Below, piece after piece: positions 26,562-35,240 of a stretch of DNA of 64,000 nt. The DNA lies in the NCBI RefSeq assembly GCF_026341855.1, contig NZ_JAPENW010000001.1, positions 5,881,001 through 5,945,000 of the forward strand, given 5' to 3'. A program made the translations under genes and the position numbers. This DNA comes from Streptomyces sp. NBC_00568 (lineage in GTDB: Bacteria > Actinomycetota > Actinomycetes > Streptomycetales > Streptomycetaceae). Below the pieces are notes generated by a model. That model was not told the DNA's origin, searched no databases, and worked only from the letters and a program-made list of their open reading frames with translations. The stretch's first letter is position 1; each line of letters starts with the position of its first letter.

Positions 26562-26837
26562 GTGAAGGACCTCGAATTCGAGCACAAAAGTTCCTTGTCA
26601 CGCCTTGAGGCCGCCGATCAGCTCGCGGCACTCGCAGTCGCGCTCAGGGATGGTGGCCGTGCCGAGCTCCAGCTCGGCCCCGGCAAGCTGAGCCTGCAGA
26701 TCCCCCAGGAATTGCAGAGCGAAATCGAAGTGGAGGTCGGGGACGGGAAGATGGAACTGGAGATCGAGCTCAAGTGGTCGACCGCCCAAGGCGAGGAAGT
26801 CGTGGCCACTCCTGAAGATGAGCGGGGCGACGGCTGA
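26562..26837 (+). CDS. Amphi-Trp domain protein
   Basis: Small protein of 91 residues covering one complete amphi-Trp domain: EHKSSLSRLEAADQLAALAVALRDGG, then AELQLGPGKLSLQIPQ and KMELEIELKWSTAQ, where the single Trp is the family hallmark. The start is GTG 26562, with CGGAG 8 bases upstream. The family is widespread in archaea and bacteria and its function is not established. The gene stands alone between a broken channel gene and an IS3 remnant. Confidence 0.8.
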   Translation: MKDLEFEHKSSLSRLEAADQLAALAVALRDGGRAELQLGPGKLSLQIPQELQSEIEVEVGDGKMELEIELKWSTAQGEEVVATPEDERGDG

Positions 26838-26907
26838 GGGACGTCGCCGAGCCCGCGAGCGAACCGGCAGAGGCTCCTTTCATCGAAGCGCTGCGACCCG
26901 CCGACCG

Positions 26908-27006
26908 CTGAAGGATCCGGCGGCGGCGCTGTCCGCCGAGGTTCCGACCGCCCCGCGCGATCTGGTCACGCCCAGTTCACGGCACACGTTCGCGAACCCC
27001 TTCGAT
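26908..27006 (-). pseudogene. Fragment of an IS3-family transposase (OrfB)
   Basis: Read leftward, 33 codons give KGFANVCRELGVTRSRG followed by AVGTSADSAAAGSFSG, matching the conserved rve/DDE region of IS3 OrfB, which normally reads AVGxSADNAxAESF. No frame continues either side and no terminal inverted repeats were found. It lies between the amphi-Trp gene and the 3' end of the acyltransferase gene. Nothing else is seen in 26838-27107. Confidence 0.65.
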
Positions 27007-27107
27007 GCTCAGGACCGGCTCAGCCACTGGAGCCGACCCAGGCTGCCGGACCGTGGTCCCCGAACAGGAGTTCCGGTCGGGGGCCAGGGTCCGGCGGCGG
27101 TGTCCGT

Positions 27108-28931
27108 TCAGTCCTTCGGTCGCTCGGGCGCCAGCAGCTCCCGGAGTTCGTCCATCGCCTCCCGGAGCCGGTCGGCGAACGTCCGCATCTGCGCGGCGAC
27201 CGCCAACGGGGTGCTCAGGTAGAGGTTGAACCGCTCGGGAAGCAGCACATAGGCGACACCGATGCACTGGCTGCTGGTCGACCCGAAGCCGAAGTGCTGG
27301 ATATTGACGGACGGCGCGGAGCTCGTGCTCAGGTAGTCGTCCCGCATGGTCGACCAGCCCGGCGTCCGGTACAGCGCGGGCTGCTCGGTCACCCCGAGCT
27401 CGGCCCCCCGCCGGCGCTGGATCAGCTCCAGCTCCCACAGGTGCTGCTCGGGCACCTGCCCGGCCTGGCACGCCTTGGCGCGCGCCACATGGGCCTCCGT
27501 GGCTGCCCGGAACGCGGCGCGCCGGGCGTCCGCGTCCGCTTCCGGGTCCTCCATCGCCGCCACGAAGGCCACCATCTCGGGGGTGACGACGCGCATCGCC
27601 TCGGTCCGCCCGTGCCGGTACTGCCGGGTGGCGATCGACTCGTACGTGGCGCCCAGGTGCCCCTTGGCGCGCTGGTGGGCGAGCTGGTAGGCGGCCTGGA
27701 CGAACGCGTCCGGCGAGACCCCCAGCACCTTGGCCGCGCTGCTGCCGAAGTCCGCGAACGACAGCGTGCTGGTCGCGGTGTTCTCCCCGTACGCCGCGAA
27801 GGCGGCGGCGGCGGAGCGCGCCTGGTCCCGCAGAGCGTCGTCCAGTTCGAACACGATCGGCTCCAGCGCCGGAAGTCCCTGCGAGCGGGCTCCGGACTGC
27901 CGGGACTGCTCCTCGGCCGGGGTGTTGAGCAGGGCGTCGGTGAAGGTGAGGATCGTGGTCCCGTCCAGCTCGCAGTGCTCGACGTTGATGCCCGCCCGTC
28001 CGTCGGCGAAGACGACGAAGGACACGGCCTTGTCGAACCAGCGGTTGCCGCGGTCGCCGTACAGCAGCTGGTCACAGGCTTCCTGGACGTCCGCGGGGGC
28101 GAAGTCCTCCAGAGCGACGCAGAACAGCGCGGTCTCGACATCGTCGAGGGCGTCGGCGTTGCGGGGGTGGCAGGCGAGAAGGGACTCCCGGGCGGCCGCC
28201 CACTCCGCGCGGGCCATGGTGGTGAGGTGGCCCACCGAGGTGTCCGCGTCGGCCGGGCCGGCCTTCATCACGGCGCGCAGCCCCGCCTCGATGTCGTCCA
28301 GGCTGTGCGGGACACCGTCCGGACCCAGCACGTCCAGCCGGAACATGCCGCCCCGGAAGAACACCACGATGTGCCGGGCCTCGGACGGGCCGGGCCACTC
28401 CTCGGTGTACGGGGCGCGGACGGTGTCCTGCGGCACGCCGGGGATACGCGTGGTGGAGAACAGGAACTTGTTCTGCACCATCGACTGAGGCGCTCCGCGC
28501 TGCACCACCGGAGGAATCAGCCCCTGATCGAGCTGCTGCTTGTAGTTGAGTGCCCCGGCGACGAGCCCGGCCGCCCGCTCCACCTGCGCCTGGCCGGAGT
28601 CCTGGAACAGGAAGAAGAAGTTGGCGTTGAGGGCGATCCGGTCCCGGCGGCCCAGGTATCGGTACGGCCAGAAGGTGTCGAGCCAGCTGTGCACGCCCTC
28701 CGTGGCGTCGTATTCCTCCAGCGCGGCATGCAGCACCCGGCCGGGGCCACCGGGCCGGAGGAAGGCGGCGACCTCCGCCTCGGTCGCCGACCGCTCCTCG
28801 GCGGTCAGCAGCGGCGTACACCAGGCGAGAAACCTCTCGCAGCTCGCCTCCAGCGTGGGCAGCGGCACGCGCGGGAGGCCGTCCTCCTGGGCGAAGGTCG
28901 CGTTGCCTGACGCATCCTGACTGGTCTTCAA
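27108..28931 (-). CDS. Choline/carnitine-type O-acyltransferase
   Basis: Protein of 607 residues of the carnitine acyltransferase superfamily, which moves acyl groups between CoA and the hydroxyl of carnitine, choline or a similar alcohol. Family marks: an N-terminal LPRVPLPTLEASCERFL, the substrate-channel LNANFFFLF, and the catalytic His in GINVEHCELDGTT (His319). Near the end SSAPSVNIQHFGFGSTSSQCIGVAYVL corresponds to the carnitine/CoA STS-type motif. The start is TTG 28931, whose codon overlaps the stop of the methyltransferase gene (TTGA), so translation is coupled. It is the third gene of a leftward unit. Such enzymes are uncommon in bacteria. The acyl acceptor here may be the product of the two upstream enzymes. 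Confidence 0.88.
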   Translation of the reverse strand: MKTSQDASGNATFAQEDGLPRVPLPTLEASCERFLAWCTPLLTAEERSATEAEVAAFLRPGGPGRVLHAALEEYDATEGVHSWLDTFWPYRYLGRRDRIALNANFFFLFQDSGQAQVERAAGLVAGALNYKQQLDQGLIPPVVQRGAPQSMVQNKFLFSTTRIPGVPQDTVRAPYTEEWPGPSEARHIVVFFRGGMFRLDVLGPDGVPHSLDDIEAGLRAVMKAGPADADTSVGHLTTMARAEWAAARESLLACHPRNADALDDVETALFCVALEDFAPADVQEACDQLLYGDRGNRWFDKAVSFVVFADGRAGINVEHCELDGTTILTFTDALLNTPAEEQSRQSGARSQGLPALEPIVFELDDALRDQARSAAAAFAAYGENTATSTLSFADFGSSAAKVLGVSPDAFVQAAYQLAHQRAKGHLGATYESIATRQYRHGRTEAMRVVTPEMVAFVAAMEDPEADADARRAAFRAATEAHVARAKACQAGQVPEQHLWELELIQRRRGAELGVTEQPALYRTPGWSTMRDDYLSTSSAPSVNIQHFGFGSTSSQCIGVAYVLLPERFNLYLSTPLAVAAQMRTFADRLREAMDELRELLAPERPKD

Positions 28932-29773
28932 CTCTGTTCTCGATTCGGATCGTCGGTACCTGTGATGTCGTACGGCCGGGAAAGGTAGAGCTGTGCGTAC
29001 AGCCAGCCTTCCGCCTCCAGGCCCCGTGGATCCACCCCCGCGGCGGACATGCCGTCGAGCACGAGCGCCTGCTCCTGCGGGGAGGCGAACCGCCGCTGTC
29101 TGAACACCTCGTCGACGCGGACGGTCCGGTAGCCCAGACTCGCCAGCGCGCGCTCGACGGGGTCGAACGGGAACATCCGCAGCACGAAGTGCGCCATCCA
29201 GGGCCGGCGGACGCCCTGCGCCCGGACGACTCGCGTGAGCGTCCGCTCGGTGACGTAGCCGACGCAGCCCGTCGAGATCACCAGGTCCGTACCCGAGAGC
29301 TGGGCGCGCTGTCCCGGTGTGGGCTCGTGCTCCTCCAGGTCGGCGTGCACCACGTCGTCGAGGAACCCGGCCTCAAGAGCGTAGGACAGCGCGCTGCCGG
29401 AGGTGTCGAGGCCGACGAAGCGGATCGCCTGCGGGGGTCGGCGTGACCGGGCCAGCTCCCGGTCGCGGGCCAGCAGAGCCTCGCGGCTCTCACTCGCACG
29501 GTCCTCGTCGCCGTAGCGCGCGTACAGCTCGTCCATGGACGCGTCGTACTTCAGCAGGGCGGCGTTGATCCCGTACGAGCAGCCGATGTCCAGCACCTTC
29601 GGTACGGCGACGCGCCGGGACTCCCGGTACTCCGTGATGATCTTGGCGAAGTAGGGCTTGGCCTGCTGCGGAACGCCGTAGTCGAGCGGGCGCAGCGCGG
29701 TGAAATAGGACCGCGGATCGGGCTGGTCGTAGATGTGGTCGAGTGAGACTTTTCCGGTCACGTCGAAACGCAC
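28928..29773 (-). CDS. Class I SAM-dependent methyltransferase
   Basis: Protein of 281 residues. Motif I is KVLDIGCSYGINAALLKYD (about residue 60); a later acidic/aromatic strand is FVGLDTSGSALSYALEAGF; motif IV region reads TDLVISTGCVGYVTERTLTRVV. This is a class I fold with an unusually long insertion (residues 80-110). ATG 29773 is preceded by AGGAGTAAGC. It lies 88 bp after the oxygenase gene and overlaps the acyltransferase gene. Whether it methylates N, O or C cannot be told. A product such as a trimethylated amino acid would link it to a carnitine-type acyltransferase, but that is speculation. Confidence 0.85.
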   Translation of the reverse strand: MRFDVTGKVSLDHIYDQPDPRSYFTALRPLDYGVPQQAKPYFAKIITEYRESRRVAVPKVLDIGCSYGINAALLKYDASMDELYARYGDEDRASESREALLARDRELARSRRPPQAIRFVGLDTSGSALSYALEAGFLDDVVHADLEEHEPTPGQRAQLSGTDLVISTGCVGYVTERTLTRVVRAQGVRRPWMAHFVLRMFPFDPVERALASLGYRTVRVDEVFRQRRFASPQEQALVLDGMSAAGVDPRGLEAEGWLYAQLYLSRPYDITGTDDPNREQS

Positions 29774-29861
29774 AGGGCTTACTCCTCCGTGGATCGCGCA
29801 GGGGGACGCGGGGGAAGCAGGGGGGAAACGGCCTACGGCGACTACGGGTTCTCGTCGCCCG

Positions 29862-30731
29862 CTAGTCCAGGAGGCGGTCGCCGCGGACCGCCCGGCCCTC
29901 GGCCGCCAGGTGCTCGGGCAGCACCCGGCCGAAGAGCTGCCGGGTCCGTTCCACGCTCCCGATGACGCCGGGGCGCTCGCTGTAGGCGAAGATCGCGGAG
30001 TGGCGCGCGACCTCGCCGCGCACCGGGCTCACTCGGTGCAGTGAGTAGCGCCCTTTGAACAGCTGCAGGTCACCCGGTCGAAGGGGGAGGCGCCGGGTCA
30101 ACCGCTCGCCCCGGCCGTCCACCACGTCCCGGACGTCGTCGAAATGCTCGTCCTGCGCGGTCCGGATGTTCGGGCAGTACTCGAAGGCGCCGCCGGACTG
30201 CGCCTGCTGGGTGAGCATGCTCACGGTGAACTCGTTGGTGTCGAAGTGCCAGGGGTGTTCCATGCCCGGCGCGATGACGTTGAGCACCAGCCCGGAGAGC
30301 GGGTCCGCCAGCTCGTGCAGCTCCGGCAGTTCGAAGCAGCGCGCGATGAAGTGCCGGAACACCACGTCGGAGTAGAGCCGGCTGATGAGGGAGTCCGCGG
30401 GGATGCGGTCCCGCGCGACGAACGCGTTGCCCCGCTCGAAGGTCTTCCGGCCCGGATGGTCCTCCGGCAGCGCCGAGTCCACCGCGATGTTGTAGACGTT
30501 CACCGTCTCGACGTCGTGGTGCGCCCGGGGGGCGATGGCCGAGCACTCCTGCCGCAGCACATCGCGCAGTGACGGACGGATGAAGTCCGGCAGCACGGTG
30601 CAGCCGAGAGTCGACAGGTCGCGCCGGGCGCGGGAGACCACGGCCTGTCCCCGGGCGCCCGCGAGTTCCGACAGGGGATAGCGAGCCGTGTCGACCACCT
30701 GATCAAGCGTCAGGGCTTCCAAAGAGCGCAT
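29862..30731 (-). CDS. 2-oxoglutarate/Fe(II)-dependent oxygenase, HxD...H type
   Basis: Protein of 289 residues with a jelly-roll oxygenase core. The iron ligands are visible as HPWHFDTNEF (His162, Asp164) and YSLHRVSP (His232), with a candidate 2-oxoglutarate Arg in EVARHSAIFAYSERPG. Related proteins hydroxylate or halogenate amino acids and small metabolites. ATG 30731 is chosen because GGAGAGG precedes it; 26 further codons upstream lack support. It is the first gene of the unit oxygenase-methyltransferase-acyltransferase, with a palindrome about 140 bp upstream. Together they look like a small-molecule tailoring pathway. Confidence 0.85.
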   Translation of the reverse strand: MRSLEALTLDQVVDTARYPLSELAGARGQAVVSRARRDLSTLGCTVLPDFIRPSLRDVLRQECSAIAPRAHHDVETVNVYNIAVDSALPEDHPGRKTFERGNAFVARDRIPADSLISRLYSDVVFRHFIARCFELPELHELADPLSGLVLNVIAPGMEHPWHFDTNEFTVSMLTQQAQSGGAFEYCPNIRTAQDEHFDDVRDVVDGRGERLTRRLPLRPGDLQLFKGRYSLHRVSPVRGEVARHSAIFAYSERPGVIGSVERTRQLFGRVLPEHLAAEGRAVRGDRLLD

Positions 30732-30868
30732 TCGATCCTCTCCACATGCGGGCCGCCCCTCTCGCCGGTTCCCTCGCCGGCCCGCGATTCCACCTCTTAC
30801 GCACGGCACATCGGTAACTCAGCTGGAAGGAAGGGCACTTGAAGTTCCCACAGTGGCGCCGTGTTGTC

Positions 30869-30882
30869 TGTGACACGTCACA
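30869..30882. promoter_or_regulatory. TGTGAC palindrome upstream of the oxygenase gene
   Basis: TGTGAC-AC-GTCACA is a perfect 6+2+6 inverted repeat 138-151 bp before the oxygenase start. The gap 30732-31066 also contains three copies of CCGGTGAAG-like 9-mers (30987-31013) and no gene. The palindrome is a candidate operator for the three-gene unit. Confidence 0.4.
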
Positions 30883-31056
30883 CTGCCCAACTGTGTGCTC
30901 CAGCATGCCTTCGCGGGTTTCGGCACGGGCCGGCCGTCGCGGGGCCGCAGGAGTCGCAGGAGCCGGTGCACCCTGCGCGAGGGTCAGCCGGTGAAGCCGG
31001 TGAAGCCGGTGATCACAGGGATCGAGGTGAAGTCGGAGGGGAGGCGAGGACGCGGA

Positions 31057-31083
31057 GAGGTTGCTTTCAGCGAGGGGCCGCGA
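31057..31083. repeat. Left copy of a 27-bp imperfect direct repeat
   Basis: The segment matches 36067-36093 at 23 of 27 positions, with CTTTCAGCGAGG fully conserved. The right copy covers the 3' end of the TDT transporter gene. The two are 5010 bp apart and enclose the IS5 remnant, the repeat-protein pair, the IS630 remnant and a small monooxygenase-like gene. It could be an integration scar or a coincidence. Confidence 0.4.
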
Positions 31084-31696
31084 TCTGGAAGCCGCTGACG
31101 TCGTCGCGGCGACGCACCAGATCAAGGACGAGCCCGAGATGCATTGCGGTCCAGTCGGCGAGGTGTCCGGTGTAACCGCCCTCGGACCAGACCCGTGAGA
31201 GCCGCCGGAAGCGGCCCGTCGCCGCCGGCAGAAGGATCCGGACCCCATCCCGGTCTGTCGTGGATGCCGGCGTGACCAGCACGGCCAGGAGAAGTCCGAG
31301 CGGGTCGGTGAGCAGGTGCCGTTTGCGCCCCTTGATCTTCTTCGAAACCCCGCGATGTGTGGGCGACGGTGGCCTCGGCCTTCACCGAATGCGAGTCCAT
31401 GACCGCCGCACTCGGCTCCGGGCTGCGGCCCTCTGCCCCTCGGACGGCCTCGGTGGCCGGTAGTGCAGCTCGGCGACCAGCCCCGTATCCCTCCAGCGGG
31501 CGAAGAACGCATACACGCGCGGCCAGGACGGGAAGTCGGAAGGCATCGCCCGCCACTTGATGCCGTTGTCTACGAGGAAACGCACCGCGTCGATCATCTG
31601 CCGATGGCAGCACCCCTCCAGCCGCCCGCCCCGGCCCGCCAGCCATGCCGGCACCGGAAGCAGATCCCGCACCCGTGCCCACTCGGCATCACTCAT
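31067..31696 (-). pseudogene. Frameshifted IS5-family transposase
   Basis: The start at ATG 31696 gives a normal IS5/DUF4096 N-terminus (MSDAEWARVRDLLP, CHRQMIDAVRFLVDNGIKWRAMPSDFPSW, HYRPPRPSEGQRAAARS). The catalytic part then continues in other frames: AAVMDSHSVKAEATVAHTSRGFE near 31340-31410 and LLAVLVTPASTTDRDGVRIL to SGFQIAAPR near 31067-31290. The C-terminal RWVVERT block is missing. At least two frameshifts and a 3' truncation make it inactive. No terminal inverted repeats were found. The 31697-31970 stretch beyond it holds only a 13-bp direct repeat (TCGACAACCGCGA at about 31788 and 31848). Confidence 0.85.
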
Positions 31697-31970
31697 GTCC
31701 GAGTCCTACCGGGACCACCGCTCCGCCGGTCGGCCGTGTTCCCGAACCGATGGGCGAGACAGCCACACCAACGAGTGGACGAATTGGACTCGACAACCGC
31801 GACCACGCAACACTTCCACAACAGGGACTCTTGCTTCTCGCTGGCTTCGACAACCGCGAGCTACCGAGAGGCCCTTCGCCCATTCACCCGCACCGGCAGG
31901 CTCACCCGAACCAGGCCCCTGTTCGAAACCGACCGACCACGCGGACGGATAGAAGGCAGCCAGCTAGTGC

Positions 31971-32171
31971 TTACGTGAGGACAGAGGCCAGCGCCCCAGT
32001 CGCCGCGGCCGCGAGCGTCAGGACTGCCACAAAAGCAGCGGCGCCCCGCATTAGGGCCGCGGGGTAAGTGGCTCCGTCCAGACGGGCAAGCTTGGCCGCG
32101 GCAGCGGCCGCCAGTAGAGCGAAGATCACAACTAGTGCGCCGACGAAGAGGACGATGTACACAGCAGACAC
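31971..32171 (-). CDS. Small two-TM membrane protein, divergent from the NTPase-repeat gene
   Basis: Protein of 66 residues: two hydrophobic helices (about residues 3-24, VYIVLFVGALVVIFALLAAA, and 44-64, AAAFVAVLTLAAAATGALAS) joined by a short basic loop AKLARLDGATYPAALMRG. GTG 32171 has AAGGAG 6 bases upstream; TAA 31971. The longer open frame upstream overlaps the promoter region and the divergent gene and is unlikely to be used. Only 115 bp separate its start from the divergent 947-residue NTPase gene, suggesting joint regulation. A small two-helix protein beside a sensor NTPase could be a membrane-active effector, but no family is recognised. Confidence 0.65.
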   Translation of the reverse strand: MSAVYIVLFVGALVVIFALLAAAAAAKLARLDGATYPAALMRGAAAFVAVLTLAAAATGALASVLT

Positions 32172-32286
32172 GACAGACTCCTTGATCCGATGCGTCGTTG
32201 ACGCACTCGAAGGTCGCGGAATCGCTGTTCGCCATGGTTCGACCGGACGAAGATGAACATCGCCGAACGCAACAGCAGGGGGCGCC

Positions 32287-35130
32287 GTGCACGAATGGCT
32301 CGATGAACGTGAGGCGGCACTGGCTGAGTTGCGCAATAGACTGAGCGACGGGCTGGCTCGCGCTCGGTTGACCAAGACGCAGCTCGCGCAGCAGTCCGGC
32401 CTGAGCCGCACGACTGTCCATGAAGCGATCAAGGTCGATGGCCCTCCACCCTCCCCAGAAACGGTCGCGGCAATCTCTCGCGTATTGCGCTTGCCGGAGA
32501 CCGACATGCAACAGCTGCGGCGGGCAGCCGTCGAGGAAGGGAAATATTCTCAGCGGGCTAACGCTCTGGGCAGGCCGATCAGCCTCTGGAACCCTTACGA
32601 CTTGGAGGTGCATCCCGCCGATGCCCTACGTGACGTTAGTCGGTCCGGGCACGTCGAGGCGCTGCTACCCGCCTACGTCCTGCGAGATCACGACCAAGTC
32701 CTGTCTGCCGCGGTTACGGATGCGCTGCAGGGACGCAGTCGTCTGTTGGTACTCGTAGGGTCTTCCTCAACCGGCAAGACGAGGGCCTGCTGGGAGGCTG
32801 TTCAGCCGCTGGCGGACCACGGATGGCGTTTGTGGCATCCCTTCGACCCCACCCGGGCGGATGCCGCGTTGGAGGACCTGCACCGGGTACGGCCCCAGAC
32901 GGTGGTGTGGCTGAACGAGGCGCAGCACTACCTCGGTGATGCAACATTAGGAGAGCGAGTCGCCTCTGCGGCGCATGCGTTGCTCACAGATCCAGGACGT
33001 ATGCCCGTCCTGATTCTGGGCACTCTGTGGCCCGACTATGCACGCCAGTACATGGCTCTTCCCTCGCCAGGCCAACCCGATCCGCACAGCCGGGTACGGG
33101 AGCTCCTTGCCGGTCGCACGCTCAGCGTCCCGGCCAGCTTCGACACCGCAGCGCTGAGGGCTGCAGCCGTCTTGGCGCACAACGGCGACCGGCTGCTTGC
33201 CGATGTCCTTACCAGGGCTAGCACGCATGGGCAGGTGACACAGGACCTTGCTGGAGCCCCGGAACTCCTGCGCCGCTATCAACACGGCACGCCCGCCGCC
33301 CGGGCTCTGCTGGAAGCGGCCATGGACGCCCGCCGCCTCGGTGTCGGACCGTACCTCTCCCAGGCTTTCCTCATTGACGCCGCAGCCGGCTACCTTCCCG
33401 AACCCGACTGCGACTACCTCCCCGACGACTGGGCGGAGGCCGCCTTCACCGAGCTTTCCCGGCCCGTACATGGCAAGCAAGCGCCCCTCCGCCGCCTGGC
33501 AAACCGCCCACCCGGGACGCCAGCACCCGTTGCCTCGAGTCCAGCTGCGGGGTTGCTATTCCGCCTGGCCGACTACCTGGAACAGCACGGGCACACCGCC
33601 CGTCGTCGGCTGTGTCCACCCGGTCCCTTTTGGTACGCAGCCCACACTCACCTCACCCATGCCGAGGATCTAAGGAACCTCGCCACAGCGGCTCAAGACC
33701 GGTATCGCCTTCAGTGGGCTCACCATCTACGCCTGCGTGCCGCTGACGCTGGGGACCCGTTCACCCTGACGGCTCTCGCCGGGGCGCGGGAGAAGGCAGG
33801 GGATAGCGATGGTGCCGAAGCCATGTATCGAAGAGCCGCCGACGCTGGCGCTGCAGATGCCCTGAGACTCCTGGCCTCGATGCGGCATAAGGCGGGGGAC
33901 CGGGAGAGCGCCAAAGCCCTATACCTCGAGGCCGCCCACATTGGTGTGGGGGGCGCTCTGTTGTCCCTAGCCCAGGCATGGGAGAGGGAGGGAGATCAGG
34001 AAGGGGCCGAAGCCTTGGCTCGAGAGGCAGCCGACGCCGGCGACACGCTGCTCCTGAAGGTCTTGGCCAAAATGCGGGACCGGGCGGGGGATCGTGAAGG
34101 TTCCGAGACTCTGTACCGGGAGGCCGCCGACGCCGGTGACCCCTACAGCCTCAGAGCCCTGGCCCTGTTGCGGGACCGGGCGGGGGATCGGGAAGGCGCG
34201 GAGGCCTTGGCTCGGCAGGCGGCTGACGCTGGCGACACGCGAGTCCTTCGGGTTCTGGCCCGACTGCGGGAGCAGGTGGGAGATCCTCAGGGTGCCGAAA
34301 CCTTCGCTCGTGAGGCCGCTGACGCCGGCGACACGCGAGCCTTGAACATCTTGGCCCGGATGCGCGAACGAGTGGGCGATCAGAGAGGTGCCGAGGCCAT
34401 GGCGAGGGAGGCCGCGGCTGCTGGTGACGCTCCCGCCCTGTTGTTCCTGGCCCGGGTACGGGAGCAGACCGGGAATCGAGAGGGCGCCGAGAGCTTGGCT
34501 CGGGAGGCTGCCAACGAGGGTGACTTCCTGGCGTTGCTGGGCTTGGCATTGATGCGGGACGCAGCTGGGGATTGGGAGGGTGCCGAAACCCTATACATGG
34601 AGACGGTTGCCGGCTTTGGCGCCGTCAGCAGTGCTCTGTTGGCCCTCGGCCGGATACGGGAGCAGGTGGGGGACCCGGAGGCTGCCGAGGCCTTGTACCG
34701 CAGGGCCGCCGAGGCTGGTGACACAGACGCTCTAATAGGCCTGGCCGTGTTGCGCGAGAGGGCAGGAGATCCTGAGGGTGCGGAGGCCTTGGCTCGGCAG
34801 GCCGCCGACGCAGACGACACGCGAGTCCTCTTGGCTCTGGCCCGGATACGGCAGCAGGGAGGAAACTGGGAGGCTGCCGAAGCGGTGTACCGCGAGGCAG
34901 CTGAGGCCGACGACAAAGACGCACTAACGGATCTTGCCCTGTTGAGCGCGCAGGCAGGGGATCAACAGGGTGCCGAAACCTTGGCCCTGCAGGCCGCCGA
35001 CGCCGGCGACACGCGAGCCCTGGTGGACCTGGGCTACATGCTGCAGCACGCCGGGGCAGAGGTGCCTTGGCTGCACGGGCTGGATGCGGATGGCTCACCA
35101 ACGGCCCCATGGACGAGCACGTTCGAATGA
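32287..35130 (+). CDS. HTH + P-loop NTPase + 14x32-residue repeat protein (STAND-like)
   Basis: Protein of 947 residues. Residues 15-70 hold an XRE/Cro-type helix-turn-helix (LTKTQLAQQSGLSRTTVHEAI). The NTPase has P-loop GSSSTGKT (158-165) and a Walker-B-like strand TVVWLNEAQHYL (about 204-215). A helical linker follows, then from about 480 to 926 fourteen tandem 32-residue repeats of the form EGAEALAREAADAGD-TRALxxLARMREQAGD, akin to TPR/Sel1 solenoids. This architecture fits STAND-type sensors, in which repeats recognise a ligand and the NTPase oligomerises. GTG 32287 follows CAGGGGG. A TTA codon at 32947-32949 (residue 221) makes it bldA-dependent. Codon use is clearly less GC-rich than the surroundings, so it was probably acquired. 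Known relatives act as regulators or antiviral sensors; the function here is not established. Confidence 0.85.
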   Translation: MHEWLDEREAALAELRNRLSDGLARARLTKTQLAQQSGLSRTTVHEAIKVDGPPPSPETVAAISRVLRLPETDMQQLRRAAVEEGKYSQRANALGRPISLWNPYDLEVHPADALRDVSRSGHVEALLPAYVLRDHDQVLSAAVTDALQGRSRLLVLVGSSSTGKTRACWEAVQPLADHGWRLWHPFDPTRADAALEDLHRVRPQTVVWLNEAQHYLGDATLGERVASAAHALLTDPGRMPVLILGTLWPDYARQYMALPSPGQPDPHSRVRELLAGRTLSVPASFDTAALRAAAVLAHNGDRLLADVLTRASTHGQVTQDLAGAPELLRRYQHGTPAARALLEAAMDARRLGVGPYLSQAFLIDAAAGYLPEPDCDYLPDDWAEAAFTELSRPVHGKQAPLRRLANRPPGTPAPVASSPAAGLLFRLADYLEQHGHTARRRLCPPGPFWYAAHTHLTHAEDLRNLATAAQDRYRLQWAHHLRLRAADAGDPFTLTALAGAREKAGDSDGAEAMYRRAADAGAADALRLLASMRHKAGDRESAKALYLEAAHIGVGGALLSLAQAWEREGDQEGAEALAREAADAGDTLLLKVLAKMRDRAGDREGSETLYREAADAGDPYSLRALALLRDRAGDREGAEALARQAADAGDTRVLRVLARLREQVGDPQGAETFAREAADAGDTRALNILARMRERVGDQRGAEAMAREAAAAGDAPALLFLARVREQTGNREGAESLAREAANEGDFLALLGLALMRDAAGDWEGAETLYMETVAGFGAVSSALLALGRIREQVGDPEAAEALYRRAAEAGDTDALIGLAVLRERAGDPEGAEALARQAADADDTRVLLALARIRQQGGNWEAAEAVYREAAEADDKDALTDLALLSAQAGDQQGAETLALQAADAGDTRALVDLGYMLQHAGAEVPWLHGLDADGSPTAPWTSTFE

Positions 35131-35240
35131 CCGATTCGTGGGCGTAGATCTTCCGTGTGCCCCGTCGAGTGGTCATGACTGATCCGTCAGCCTGACCGAT
35201 GGTTGTTACTGACCTCTCCGATGGGTTGTCGGGTGAGTGG

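Noticed and set aside
31463..31978. Plus-strand frames over the IS5 remnant
   Set aside because: They are antisense to the transposase pieces and have no homology.
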